A stretch of DNA of 52,316 bases from positions 1 through 52,316 of IMG/VR virus record IMGVR_UViG_3300031918_000035; one strand, 5' to 3'. How positions within the stretch are numbered: position 1 is the stretch's first letter; each line of letters opens with the position of its first letter. This DNA comes from a virus. The translations under genes were made by a program, and so were the position numbers. Under the pieces are notes generated by a model. The model made no database searches. It was not told where the DNA came from and was given only the letters and a program-made list of their open reading frames with translations. This document shows, one piece after another, positions 25,931-34,556 of this stretch.

Positions 25931-26009
25931 TCTGTCTTCCAGTTTCAGTTTTTCGAACTCGAATTACAACTACGATAACACGAATACGAATGTCAGCTCT
26001 CACCTATGC
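25931..26009 (+). repeat. DGR template repeat (TR)
   Basis: The 79-bp donor for mutagenic homing, in the 218-base gap between target gene and reverse transcriptase. It carries 22 adenines, arranged as AAC/AAT-like codon positions in the target's frame (TR-encoded residues rich in Asn, Tyr and Ser). It is expected to be transcribed as part of a longer template RNA that runs toward the reverse transcriptase. The gap has no other gene. Confidence 0.95.
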
Positions 26010-26116
26010 GATTACTGGCAGCATAGACCTTGCCAACAGTGCAAAAAATAACGGATTCTTTAACGGAGCGTTGGTAGTGAAAGCGAAAACGATCCATTAA
26101 AAGCAAAGGCCAAAAT

Positions 26117-27067
26117 ATGAAACGGATCAACAATTTATACGAGAAGATTTACAGCATCGAAAACCTCCAGTTGGCTGATGAGATTGCCCGAAAAGGGAAA
26201 TTAAAACAGCCTGGAGTAATCGGGCACGACCGGAACCGGGAAGCAAACATTCAAAAGCTGCATAAAATGCTGAAGGATAAAACCTATAAAACCTCTGAAT
26301 ATACAACGTTCACCATTTTTGAACCCAAAGAGCGCCTGATATTCCGTTTGCCTTATTATCCTGACCGGATCACCCATCACGCGGTGATGAACGTTCTGGA
26401 GCTAATTTTTGTGTCTGTATTTACTGCAGATACTTACAGCTGCATCAAAGGAAAAGGCATCCATGCTGCGGCCAATGCGGTGAAACATGCGCTGAGAGAT
26501 GTTCCCGGAACTCAATACTGCCTGAAACTCGATATTCGGAAGTTTTACCCGAATGTGGATCACAAAATACTCAAGCAGCTGCTTCGCCGTAAAATCAAGG
26601 ATAATGACCTGCTTTGGCTGCTCGACGAGATTATAGATTCAACCGATGGTCTTCCGATCGGGAACTACCTGAGCCAGTACTTTGCTAATTTCTACTTGAC
26701 ATACTTTGATCACTGGATGAAAGAAACCCTGCAGGTGAAGTACTATTTCCGTTACGCTGATGACCTGGTGATCCTCTCAAGCAGCAAGCCTTATTTGCAC
26801 CAATTGCTTGCCGAAATTAGGACTTATCTGAAAGACCGGCTTAAACTAACAGTAAAAGGAAACTATCAGGTATTTCCTGTCGATGTCCGAGGAATTGATT
26901 TTGTTGGATATGTCTTCCGTCACACACATACGCTGCTCCGGAAGAGCATCAAACAGAACTTTGCCCGAATGCTTAAAACCAGAAGAAATGCTCAATCAAT
27001 TGCATCATACAACGGATGGGCAGCGCACTGCAATTCCAAAAATTTAATGAAAAAACTACTTGCATGA
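26117..27067 (+). CDS. DGR reverse transcriptase
   Basis: 316 residues with the RT domains in order: an N-terminal part to about 90, CLKLDIRKFYPNVDH (first catalytic Asp), LPIGNYLSQYFANF (residues about 180-192), and YFRYADDLVILS (YADD at about 213-216). The IGxxxSQ motif in place of QGxxxSP is the distinguishing mark of DGR reverse transcriptases, linked to loose selection at template A. The C-terminus (SIASYNGWAAHCNSKNLMKK) is the usual end of this family. Together with adjacent TR and VR it makes a complete DGR. The stop overlaps the next gene's start by 4 bases. Confidence 0.96.
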   Translation: MKRINNLYEKIYSIENLQLADEIARKGKLKQPGVIGHDRNREANIQKLHKMLKDKTYKTSEYTTFTIFEPKERLIFRLPYYPDRITHHAVMNVLELIFVSVFTADTYSCIKGKGIHAAANAVKHALRDVPGTQYCLKLDIRKFYPNVDHKILKQLLRRKIKDNDLLWLLDEIIDSTDGLPIGNYLSQYFANFYLTYFDHWMKETLQVKYYFRYADDLVILSSSKPYLHQLLAEIRTYLKDRLKLTVKGNYQVFPVDVRGIDFVGYVFRHTHTLLRKSIKQNFARMLKTRRNAQSIASYNGWAAHCNSKNLMKKLLA

Positions 27068-27369
27068 ACACATTTAGCCAATTCAACATCAGGGTAGAAA
27101 GCCAGGCTTTTGAAGGTGATAAAATCAAGATGTCGAGAATATTGAATCGTGAGATTGTGGTCCATCATTTCAAAGTTGAAGACTCTAAAGTATTTAAAGA
27201 GCGAGGATCCGGTAAGTGTTTGTGTTTGCAAATATCATTTGATCAGCGAAAACATATCGTTTTTACCGGATCTACCGGATTGATTGAAGTGATCCAGAAG
27301 ATTCCTGAATCCGGATTTCCCTTTACCACTACCATTATTGAAGAAAATGACAGATACTTATTTACCTAA
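27064..27369 (+). CDS. Small protein coupled to the DGR reverse transcriptase
   Basis: 101 residues, overlapping the RT stop by ATGA, so it is probably translated with it. A single alpha/beta domain (FNIRVESQAFEGDKIKMSRI, then SGKCLCLQISFDQRKHIVFT, GSTGLIEVIQKIP) with no membrane segment. It is not the four-helix Avd type. It may be a DGR accessory or merely the next early gene. It overlaps the following gene by 23 bases. Confidence 0.55.
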   Translation: MNTFSQFNIRVESQAFEGDKIKMSRILNREIVVHHFKVEDSKVFKERGSGKCLCLQISFDQRKHIVFTGSTGLIEVIQKIPESGFPFTTTIIEENDRYLFT

Positions 27370-27718
27370 AAAAGCCATGACCGAACCAAAACGCATTGAA
27401 GCACACATTCCTGAGACAGGCACATTCTTTTTAGCATTCCCATCACCGCAAAAAGACCTGATTGATATTGCCGAAACGCCGGTTGAAATGATTTTGGTTG
27501 ATGAAGGCAGGGAAATAAAGGTAGTACGCGGCGACTTCTTCAGATTTCCACTGGACACAATGAGCAACCTGATTTGTGAGATTACTTACGGGCACGATGC
27601 CGCATGGACCAGCCGCCATCTGAAACAAAAATACCCTTACCTGAAGGAGGATAGTAAGATCGCTTTCTTCCTGTTTAAAAAGGTAAAAACCACCGACAAC
27701 GCAATTAAAAACCGATAA
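27347..27718 (+). CDS. Small protein of unknown function
   Basis: 123 residues from ATG 27347; the frame opens earlier with TTG, but the ATG is preferred. Beta-rich centre (KRIEAHIPETGTFFLAFPSP then VEMILVDEGREIKVVRGDFF). The overlap with the preceding gene and a 1-base gap to the next suggest one transcript. No family recognised. Confidence 0.45.
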   Translation: MTDTYLPKKAMTEPKRIEAHIPETGTFFLAFPSPQKDLIDIAETPVEMILVDEGREIKVVRGDFFRFPLDTMSNLICEITYGHDAAWTSRHLKQKYPYLKEDSKIAFFLFKKVKTTDNAIKNR

Positions 27719-27719
27719 A

Positions 27720-28172
27720 ATGCAAGTTAATAAATCATCAAATGAAAATAGAGATATTCAACTGGCAAAGCATTTATCATTGCATACCAATGAATTTCTT
27801 TCAAAATATAAATTGTTTGATCTAAACAATTTGAGACTTTATCTTCAAAAAAGCAATTGCTGTTATTATACAAGGGTAGCTTCATTTTTAAAAGAGAACG
27901 ATAAAATTAAATTCTCAAAAAAAGGCGGTAATGGAATAGACAATAGATATTCTGATTTATACATGAAAATTGATGCTGAGCCAATTCATTACAGAGTTTT
28001 TCTTGAATTAATTTTTCAATACAGAAAAAGTGTTTCCAATTATAAAAAGAACAAGTTTTTGCCAGTAGAAATTGAACCTCTAGAATTACAAGATATATCA
28101 GATAAGCAGATTGCAGATGAATTAAGGCGCAGAGGATATATAGTCACCGCATCAAAAACCATTGAACTTTAA
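27720..28172 (+). CDS. AT-rich accessory protein of unknown function
   Basis: 150 residues. Visibly richer in A/T, and with Lys/Asn/Tyr/Ile-rich composition unlike its neighbours, so it is probably a later acquisition (moron). Helical C-terminal half with DISDKQIADELRRRGYIVTA, which resembles small DNA-binding or regulatory helices. One base from the preceding gene. No family recognised. Confidence 0.45.
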   Translation: MQVNKSSNENRDIQLAKHLSLHTNEFLSKYKLFDLNNLRLYLQKSNCCYYTRVASFLKENDKIKFSKKGGNGIDNRYSDLYMKIDAEPIHYRVFLELIFQYRKSVSNYKKNKFLPVEIEPLELQDISDKQIADELRRRGYIVTASKTIEL

Positions 28173-28226
28173 TCAACGCCTTGTAACGCGAAACCCGTAA
28201 CTCATAATCAACAATAATCAACACTA

Positions 28227-31200
28227 ATGATCCCACAAGATACTATCCAGAAAGTACTGTCAGCCGCCAATATTACCGAAGTGGTTTCCGAATTTGTGAA
28301 CCTGAAGAAGAAAGGCGTGAATTACCTGGGCGTTTGCCCTTTTCATAACGAGAAAACCCCCTCGATGATCGTCAGCCCGGCCAAGGGTATTTTTAAATGT
28401 TTTGGCTGCGGAAAGGCAGGTAATGCCATCAGCTTTGTGATGGAGCACGAAGCAATGACTTATCCTGAAGCCATTGAATACGTGGCTAAAAAATATCATG
28501 TCGAAATTCCGAAGGTTGAAATGACCGCAGATGAACTCCAGAAGCGGAGTGAGCGCGATACGATGTTTACAATGAACCGTGTAGCAGCTACCTTTTATGC
28601 TGACAACCTGAAGAACCACGGACAGGCTATTAATTATCTGAAAGACCGTGATTTTGATCTGGTGGATCTGGCGAAATTCGAATTGGGAAGTATTGCCACT
28701 GCCTGGGGCGGCTTGCTGGAATACATGAGTTCGCTGGGATATAATCCGCAGCAATTGCATAAGGCCGGTCTGCTTAGCAAGGCAGAAAGCGGTAAGTACT
28801 TCGACCGGTTCCGCGACCGGGTGATGTTCCCGTATTTCGATCTGATGGGGCATGTAGTTGGCTTTACCGGACGTATACTCGACCCGAACCCGGGTAAAAA
28901 CGACTCCAAATACCTCAATTCTCCGGAAACTGAATTGTTCCATAAGGGCCGGTTATTGTATGGTTTATTTCAGGCCAAAGCGGCCATTGTGAAAGAGGGA
29001 AAAGCTTACCTGGTTGAAGGCAATACCGATGTAATCCGTTTCCACAAACAAGGACTTACCAATACCATTTGTACTTCAGGAACCGCTTTAACGGTTGAAC
29101 ATGCCCGATTGATCCGCCGATTTACAAGCAACCTAACCATTCTATTCGATGGCGATGGCGCAGGCTTGAAAGCAGCTGTTAAAGGCATCGATATTTGTAT
29201 TGCCGAAGGCCTGAATGTGTATGTGGCCTTGCTTCCAACAGGCGAAGATCCGGATACGTTTGCCAAAGGTAAAAGCCGCGACGAGCTGTATCGATGGATT
29301 GAAGATAACGAGAAAGATTTCATTTTGCTGATGTGCGATTTGGCTGCAAAAGACATTGAGCAAAAACCTGCCGAAAAAGGAAAGCTGATCAACGAACTGC
29401 TTGACATTGTAAAGAAAGTTCCGGATCTGATTACCCGCGAAACTTATTTTTCTGAAGTGGCCAACAAATTCAGCCTCGACCGCAAAAAAGTTGAAGCCGG
29501 AGTATTCAAGGAAGAGAAGGCTGACGAGCTGTTTGGAATGATCGTGAACGAAACGGCCATTCGCGAAAAGGACCAGGTATTTATTTACACCTCAAAAGAA
29601 ACGGCATTTGCCAATACCGGCTCGGATCTTGAAACAAATTCGATAGTTATCTCCGGATTATTGACCGCCGTACAGATCGGAAAGCTTTCAGGTATAACTA
29701 AGAATTTAGTTTTTGCCGAAGAGTTTGACTACGAACATTCTGCATCATGCCGGGCAGGGATGGAAGTATCTCCTGAAGAACTTATTAAAATTCAGCGTCA
29801 GGTCAAGCAAATGAAATTTCTGGCCGAGAACGGATTTGCAGTTTCGTTAAATTGTGGTGACCGATATGGAAATGATCAGGAATATGTATCGTTTTCGACC
29901 TTTTATTTTGACTATCTGGCCGAAAGTATCAAACCATATGATCCGGATTCGAAGAAAGAAGCGGTAGAAGCAGCTGCCGAATTCCTGAGTAAGCTCGACA
30001 ACACGACTATATCAATTAAAACAGCAGAGATTGCCAAGCGTTTTGGCCTGTCGAAAGCCGATTTTGCGCAGGTGCTGAAACCCTTCCTGAGTAAGGTAAA
30101 AAATAAGGTGCAGCAGCGTAACGAGGAAATAATGATCGATGATGAGCATTATGTTTTTTCGATCGAGAAACTTCCCGAGTATGTCGATCAGAAGTTCTTT
30201 AATAAGTACAACCATTTTGCAGCCCAGAATAAAGACGGCAAAAAGATCTTTTATGTGTTTGCCACCGAACATGGCACCCTGACCAAGGTCGGTAACTTCT
30301 ACATGGAACCCCAGTTTCAGGTATTCTCAGACGATCCGCTTAAGAATAAACGAATCTGCAAGCTGAACCATGCCGATTTGCGATCGTCGAAATACGTGGA
30401 GATCCCGAGTAACGAAATGATTGAGTTTGGAGCATTTAAAAAGTTCCTGTTTCGTCAGGGTCCTTACCTGCTCCGGAATGCCAAAGTATTTCATCTGGAT
30501 ACCATTCTCGACTCCATCGCGCTTCAGTTCCCTGTAGCCTACGAACTAACCATTTTCGGTCAGCAGAACGAAGACTTTTATACATTTAGCAATGCCGCGC
30601 TGATCGATGGGAATATTAAGTACATGGACGAGCTGGGACTGATCGAGCATGAGAACACCACCTTTTATTCGCCCTCGATATCAATTATTTATAAGGACGT
30701 CAGGAAAGATGAAGATCAGTTTGCCCTCGACCGTTTCTTTATTTACCGCGAAAACAAAAACGTACATTTCAAGGAATGGGCTGCCCTGGTACGCGAAGTG
30801 TATAAATACAACGATAACGGCTGCTGGACGGTACTCATGGCCATTATGTGCGCCTTCCGGAGCGACATATTTAAGATTGACAGGCTATTCACCACCTTGT
30901 TTTTTATCGGCCCTACAGAGTGCGGAAAATCGCAATTGGCACAATCGATACGAGCATTATACATTCATCCTGATGCGCCAATGTTTAACCTGAATTCCGG
31001 AACTGATGCCGCATTTTTCACCATGCTCCAGCGTTACCGCGATGCACCGGTAGTGATGGAAGAGTATAACGATCAGCAGATATCGGATATTAAATTTCAG
31101 GGTTTGAAAGCCAGTATCTATGATGGTGAAGGTAAAACCAAGCGGCAAGGCGCACAGGGAACAGCGCTCGACGTTAGCCAGGTGAATGCGGTGCCGATAT

Positions 31201-32162
31201 TGTTGGGACAGGAAGCTCCTGAACGTGATGATGCTTCGCTGGCCAACCGTTGCGTATTATGCCCGGTACCTAAAAAGGAACTGTGGAGCGACAACGAAGT
31301 CGCAAATTTCCAACTCCTTAAACGATGGGAGAAAGAAGGACTTACAGAGATACTGGTTGAAGTATTGAAATGCAGGCCAATTGTAAGAGATCACTACCAA
31401 AACAAGCTGCGCATCGTGCAAAAGGAACTCCGTAAAGATTTGACCGACGACCATTCAGTATTTCAAACCCGTGTATTAAATACGGTATCATTGTTTCTGG
31501 CCATGGTGAAGTTGTTCGAAGAGCATGTTCCCGGATTGGAATTGCCATTCACTTACAAGGAGTTTTATCAGATTGCCCGGAAGAAGCTGATCCACCAGAG
31601 CGAAAGCATTACCAGCTCCAACCGTCTGGCCGTGTTCTTCGATACGTTTGTGCAACTCACCGAAGATACCCGTAACGGACTGATACGTGGTAAGGAATTT
31701 AAAATTGAATTGCTCGATGAAATTACCGTACGCGAAGGGCAGAAGAACAGCAGCCTGAAGACTTTCGACGATGGGCCAAAGAAAGTATTGTTTGTAAGGC
31801 TCGAAGTGATTCACCCGAAATACCGCGACCGTGTGGGTATTCAGGAACATTTGAAAATGAACAACCTCCAAAACTATCTGAAAGATCATCCGGCCTATAT
31901 CGGAGCAGTAAAGCATAGCACATTCACCTGGCAGAACGAACACCGCGAACTGGCTGACGATAGCAGCGGCAGGGTAATATCTACCATGTTCGAAGAATCG
32001 AAACGCACCAGCGCCATTGCATTGGACTACGAGAAGTTGGGTATTGATTTGGGTAGTTCAAGTCAGATGGAGGGAGGAAAGCCAGCATCGCCGGAACAAC
32101 AGGCCGTCAGTTTGCAACTGCAGATGTATCCGAATGGAAAAGGCGATGGATTGCCATACTGA
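28227..32162 (+). CDS. Primase-helicase fusion for phage replication
   Basis: 1311 residues. Residues 37-61 form a CHC2 zinc finger (Cys37, His40, Cys58, Cys61) as in DnaG primases. A primase core with TOPRIM follows: YLVEGNTDVIRFHKQG (about 258-275) and LFDGDGAGLKA (about 303-313). The middle is long and without motif. A second ATPase part has Walker A GPTECGKS (about 895-902) and VVMEEYND (about 945), the acidic Walker B-like box, in the style of SF3 or DUF927-type helicases. One protein would both prime and unwind during replication. Largest gene of the window, directly before an iteron-like region. Confidence 0.92.
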   Translation: MIPQDTIQKVLSAANITEVVSEFVNLKKKGVNYLGVCPFHNEKTPSMIVSPAKGIFKCFGCGKAGNAISFVMEHEAMTYPEAIEYVAKKYHVEIPKVEMTADELQKRSERDTMFTMNRVAATFYADNLKNHGQAINYLKDRDFDLVDLAKFELGSIATAWGGLLEYMSSLGYNPQQLHKAGLLSKAESGKYFDRFRDRVMFPYFDLMGHVVGFTGRILDPNPGKNDSKYLNSPETELFHKGRLLYGLFQAKAAIVKEGKAYLVEGNTDVIRFHKQGLTNTICTSGTALTVEHARLIRRFTSNLTILFDGDGAGLKAAVKGIDICIAEGLNVYVALLPTGEDPDTFAKGKSRDELYRWIEDNEKDFILLMCDLAAKDIEQKPAEKGKLINELLDIVKKVPDLITRETYFSEVANKFSLDRKKVEAGVFKEEKADELFGMIVNETAIREKDQVFIYTSKETAFANTGSDLETNSIVISGLLTAVQIGKLSGITKNLVFAEEFDYEHSASCRAGMEVSPEELIKIQRQVKQMKFLAENGFAVSLNCGDRYGNDQEYVSFSTFYFDYLAESIKPYDPDSKKEAVEAAAEFLSKLDNTTISIKTAEIAKRFGLSKADFAQVLKPFLSKVKNKVQQRNEEIMIDDEHYVFSIEKLPEYVDQKFFNKYNHFAAQNKDGKKIFYVFATEHGTLTKVGNFYMEPQFQVFSDDPLKNKRICKLNHADLRSSKYVEIPSNEMIEFGAFKKFLFRQGPYLLRNAKVFHLDTILDSIALQFPVAYELTIFGQQNEDFYTFSNAALIDGNIKYMDELGLIEHENTTFYSPSISIIYKDVRKDEDQFALDRFFIYRENKNVHFKEWAALVREVYKYNDNGCWTVLMAIMCAFRSDIFKIDRLFTTLFFIGPTECGKSQLAQSIRALYIHPDAPMFNLNSGTDAAFFTMLQRYRDAPVVMEEYNDQQISDIKFQGLKASIYDGEGKTKRQGAQGTALDVSQVNAVPILLGQEAPERDDASLANRCVLCPVPKKELWSDNEVANFQLLKRWEKEGLTEILVEVLKCRPIVRDHYQNKLRIVQKELRKDLTDDHSVFQTRVLNTVSLFLAMVKLFEEHVPGLELPFTYKEFYQIARKKLIHQSESITSSNRLAVFFDTFVQLTEDTRNGLIRGKEFKIELLDEITVREGQKNSSLKTFDDGPKKVLFVRLEVIHPKYRDRVGIQEHLKMNNLQNYLKDHPAYIGAVKHSTFTWQNEHRELADDSSGRVISTMFEESKRTSAIALDYEKLGIDLGSSSQMEGGKPASPEQQAVSLQLQMYPNGKGDGLPY

Positions 32163-32769
32163 AGCCGGACATTTTCATAATCAGACCGAAGGAAAACTAA
32201 AGGAGAAAAAAATAATAAAAAAAGCAACTGACAGGCAAAAGGGTGTTCCCGCGTTCCCGCGTTCCCGCACCCCGCGCCCCACGCTCTCAAAAAACCAGAG
32301 TAAAACGATTTTGCAAAACTCATGCCATTGAAAACCAAGCCGATAAAGTATGATAATAATGATAAAAAAAGTAATAATCTCTCTCTGTAAGTTGCGGGAA
32401 CGATGGGTCACGCTGGGTCACGCTCTAAAAATTACTAATTTTTGGGTCACGCTGGGTCACGGTGGGACGGACGTTTTTAGCCGTGCCCCAACTTTTAATA
32501 AAAATAAGGTATTGAAAATTAATGTGTTAATCCGTAGCGGTTAGTCGTGGGAACGCGGGACGGAGAAATGGCAAAAAAAGGCCTTCTGAAAAAATAATTA
32601 ATTTTTTTGCTCCAAAAACACCAAAAAACCGCCTACATATCTATTAAATTTTAATAATCAATCAATTTTTTGAATCGAACAATATTAAAAAATGTTCAAA
32701 AAATTAGAAAAGTGATAAAAAGTAAACTAAAAAACTATTTAACAATTTTTAAAAACCAATAAATAACCC
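32163..32769. other. Non-coding, repeat-rich region, possible replication origin
   Basis: About 600 bases without a convincing gene. It holds three tandem GTTCCCGC units at 32245-32268, an inverted GCGGGAAC at 32394-32401, and four GGGTCACG(C/G)T units (32405-32424 and 32444-32463) around a perfect AT hairpin. The last 200 bases are very A/T-rich and could melt easily. The position right after the primase-helicase gene fits an origin, but no binding protein is known. Confidence 0.4.
32405..32463 (+). repeat. Iteron-like 10-bp repeats around a hairpin
   Basis: Two tandem copies of GGGTCACGCT, then the hairpin AAAAATT-ACT-AATTTTT, then GGGTCACGCT and GGGTCACGGT. The direct repeats with a central stem are ordered and not random. 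Confidence 0.8.
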
Positions 32770-32889
32770 ATGGGAAAAGAAATAAATTATGATTTTTTGG
32801 TAGATGAAATTATGGCTTACCAATTATCGAAGGAGTACAAACTTTTAAATTCATTAACACAATCGATATGGAAAAAGAAATCAAAATAG
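32770..32889 (+). CDS. Very small protein of unknown function
   Basis: 39 residues (MGKEINYDFLVDEIMAYQLS), acidic N-terminus and Lys-rich end. It starts after an A/T-rich leader and overlaps the next gene by 22 bases in another frame. The overlap and in-frame codons suggest a leader or coupled gene; too short to be sure. Confidence 0.35.
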   Translation: MGKEINYDFLVDEIMAYQLSKEYKLLNSLTQSIWKKKSK

Positions 32890-33146
32890 CAGCCAAACTC
32901 TACGAATGCAGAGATACTGCCAAACGTTTTTTCCGCGAAGAATATGCCGAAAGATTGAAGCCTTACATCCACATCATTAAAGAAGTAATGAAAGCCAATC
33001 AATTAGATGAACTGGAGGCTATTCTCAGGATCAGTAAAACCGAAACATACCAAGAAGACGGAATGGTGCAACTATTGTTTATGGCTGCTGCAGTGGAAAT
33101 GATGGAACCATCTGAAGAATTTTTAAACCAAACTAAAGATCAATAA
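32868..33146 (+). CDS. Helical protein of unknown function
   Basis: 92 residues, almost all helical and charged (YECRDTAKRFFREEYAERLK, then an acidic C-terminus). One base separates it from the next gene. No domain recognised; typical of small early phage proteins. Confidence 0.5.
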   Translation: MEKEIKIAAKLYECRDTAKRFFREEYAERLKPYIHIIKEVMKANQLDELEAILRISKTETYQEDGMVQLLFMAAAVEMMEPSEEFLNQTKDQ

Positions 33147-33147
33147 A

Positions 33148-33528
33148 ATGAACACACAATTTGGAGAATCATTAACAGGCGATTTCGAGGAAAGAACCTG
33201 GACGTTCGAAATGCCTGAAGACTTTACCGTTAAATCCGGAGAGTTTGCGATCGTACCAAAAGCTGAATATGAAGCATTGATTGAAAAACCAAGCTTTAAC
33301 GGCGAATTGATTTTAACGCTGGAGAGCAAACGAGATTGGGTCCGTAAGGTTCCTAATTATCTTCCGGAAAAAACAAGGGCTGAACGACTGATTTGGCTCG
33401 ATGCAAATAATAATAGCCTCACCATTGGCGAAGACTTTACATCTGCCGAAGAAATGAAATCATATCCTGTAAGGGTTTATCGGGTTACCAGAGTTACTGA
33501 AGCCGCGGAGAAAGTTAGAAATAAATAA
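33148..33528 (+). CDS. Protein of unknown function
   Basis: 126 residues, acidic with mixed beta and helical parts (FEMPEDFTVKSGEFAIVPKA, then ERLIWLDANNNSLTIGEDFT). No signal or membrane segment. A Tyr/Val-rich end. It lies one base after the previous gene; a gap of 58 bases follows. Confidence 0.5.
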   Translation: MNTQFGESLTGDFEERTWTFEMPEDFTVKSGEFAIVPKAEYEALIEKPSFNGELILTLESKRDWVRKVPNYLPEKTRAERLIWLDANNNSLTIGEDFTSAEEMKSYPVRVYRVTRVTEAAEKVRNK

Positions 33529-33586
33529 CGTTAATTTTTAGACCGACAATAGACCTATTTGAAACAAACCTTTTTAAATAAATGAT

Positions 33587-33952
33587 ATGATTAATATTCA
33601 AAATGAAGTTCAAAAAATTCATTCACAATTCGGAATGAGCGAAATGGCACTGTATAAAATACAGTTGTTATGTTATCAGTATGCCAAAGAATCAAAACAA
33701 TTTAAACCAATTACGGATGAACTTCCACCTTTAGGAGTTGAATGTTTATTACAGAACGATAAGTGGATACACTTGGATTTCAACCCAAAAGGTATTCGTA
33801 TAGGTTATAGATGTGATTTAAGCGGATGGGTATCAGCATATTTTTGCAGTCAGCATGATTGTTATATGACAAGACAGGCCGATGAAGACAATGATAACTT
33901 CGAACTATCGAAAGCCGAAGATCAAATTCCGACACATTGGCGACATTATTAA
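33587..33952 (+). CDS. DUF551-like protein at the left edge of the array
   Basis: 121 residues. ITDELPPLGVECLLQNDKWI and the ending IPTHWRHY have the DUF551 pattern (P-G-V-L then PTHW), found in phages and Bacteroidetes elements; function unknown. It is the last gene before att-like site A. A short TTAAC...GTTAA hairpin (33949-33970) overlaps its stop. It may be either backbone or the last gene of an older cassette. Confidence 0.5.
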   Translation: MINIQNEVQKIHSQFGMSEMALYKIQLLCYQYAKESKQFKPITDELPPLGVECLLQNDKWIHLDFNPKGIRIGYRCDLSGWVSAYFCSQHDCYMTRQADEDNDNFELSKAEDQIPTHWRHY

Positions 33953-33985
33953 CGTAATTAAAAGGTTAAACTATAGGAAGATAAA

Positions 33986-34115
33986 AAATAACATCCAAAG
34001 CTATACGCAGGGCAGGTTACGAAGCGATTCACTTTCCTGTCCGCCAAGTAGCTGATACGGGCTGCAAAGCTCGAAACCCGATGCTACCTGACTTGCCGGA
34101 TAGCTGAAGTTAACT
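33986..34115 (+). repeat. attC-like site A (130 bp)
   Basis: The site is bounded by AATAAC on the left and GTTAACT on the right. Its arms pair TAAC with GTTA, AGCTAT with ATAGCT, and CGCAGGGCAGG with CCTGACTTGCCGG, with mismatches and extra bases on one side, as in attC. The central 60 bases are a variable loop. It is very similar to site C throughout. The gene module at 34256 begins after it. Confidence 0.8.
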
Positions 34116-34192
34116 GCCAGGGCTTCATTTTGTATCAATTGTTACAAACAAGTAAAATAATTACGAAATATCGAAAAATAATTGTAAAAAAG

Positions 34193-34224
34193 CTTGCATG
34201 ATATTACTATATATCGTATCTTTA
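34193..34224 (+). promoter_or_regulatory. Promoter of the first a-b-c module
   Basis: TTG at 34194, 20 bases, then TATCTTTAC, close to the Bacteroidetes -33/-7 pattern (TTTG, TAnnTTTG). The same promoter and leader occur at 38623-38654, almost unchanged, before the second module. Confidence 0.65.
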
Positions 34225-34255
34225 CTTCATCAAACAATCACAAATACAAAACATC

Positions 34256-34549
34256 ATGGCAACTTTAGAAATCGGACAAACAGGAAAATTAGGAAATGAA
34301 ATTTTAACAGTAGTTTCTATTTCTGAACCAACTTTTAAGTGTGACAACGGCAAAATGTACATGATTGCAACTGCAAAATGGATGACTGAAGGAATTGAAA
34401 TAGCAGCTCCAAAGGCAAAGAAAGCAAGAAAATACAACGCAGCCCCCGAAGATTATTTAACAGATATGACAAGAGAAGAAGCTGACAGAGCTGAAGCATA
34501 CATGGCAAATGCAAAATTCAGACAAGCAGGTAGCTCATTAAGAAAATAA
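34256..34549 (+). CDS. Module gene a1, unknown function
   Basis: 97 residues, closely related to the protein of 38686-38979 (about 90 percent the same by eye). The N-terminal beta part (MATLEIGQ-GKLGNE-LTVVS) is followed by a Lys/Ala-rich helical middle and a conserved end (AYMANAKFRQAGSSLRK). The ATG follows a 30-base leader that is conserved between copies. First gene of a cassette; function unknown. The differences are concentrated around residues 20-30. Confidence 0.6.
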   Translation: MATLEIGQTGKLGNEILTVVSISEPTFKCDNGKMYMIATAKWMTEGIEIAAPKAKKARKYNAAPEDYLTDMTREEADRAEAYMANAKFRQAGSSLRK

Positions 34550-34556
34550 TAAAAAT

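Noticed and set aside
31488-31943. Minus-strand frames inside the primase-helicase gene
   Set aside because: They are shadows of a gene with clear domains and have no recognisable content.
32245-32463. CRISPR-like or tandem minisatellite array
   Set aside because: Units of 8 and 10 bp lie mostly back to back or around one hairpin, without spacer-like unique sequence of constant length.
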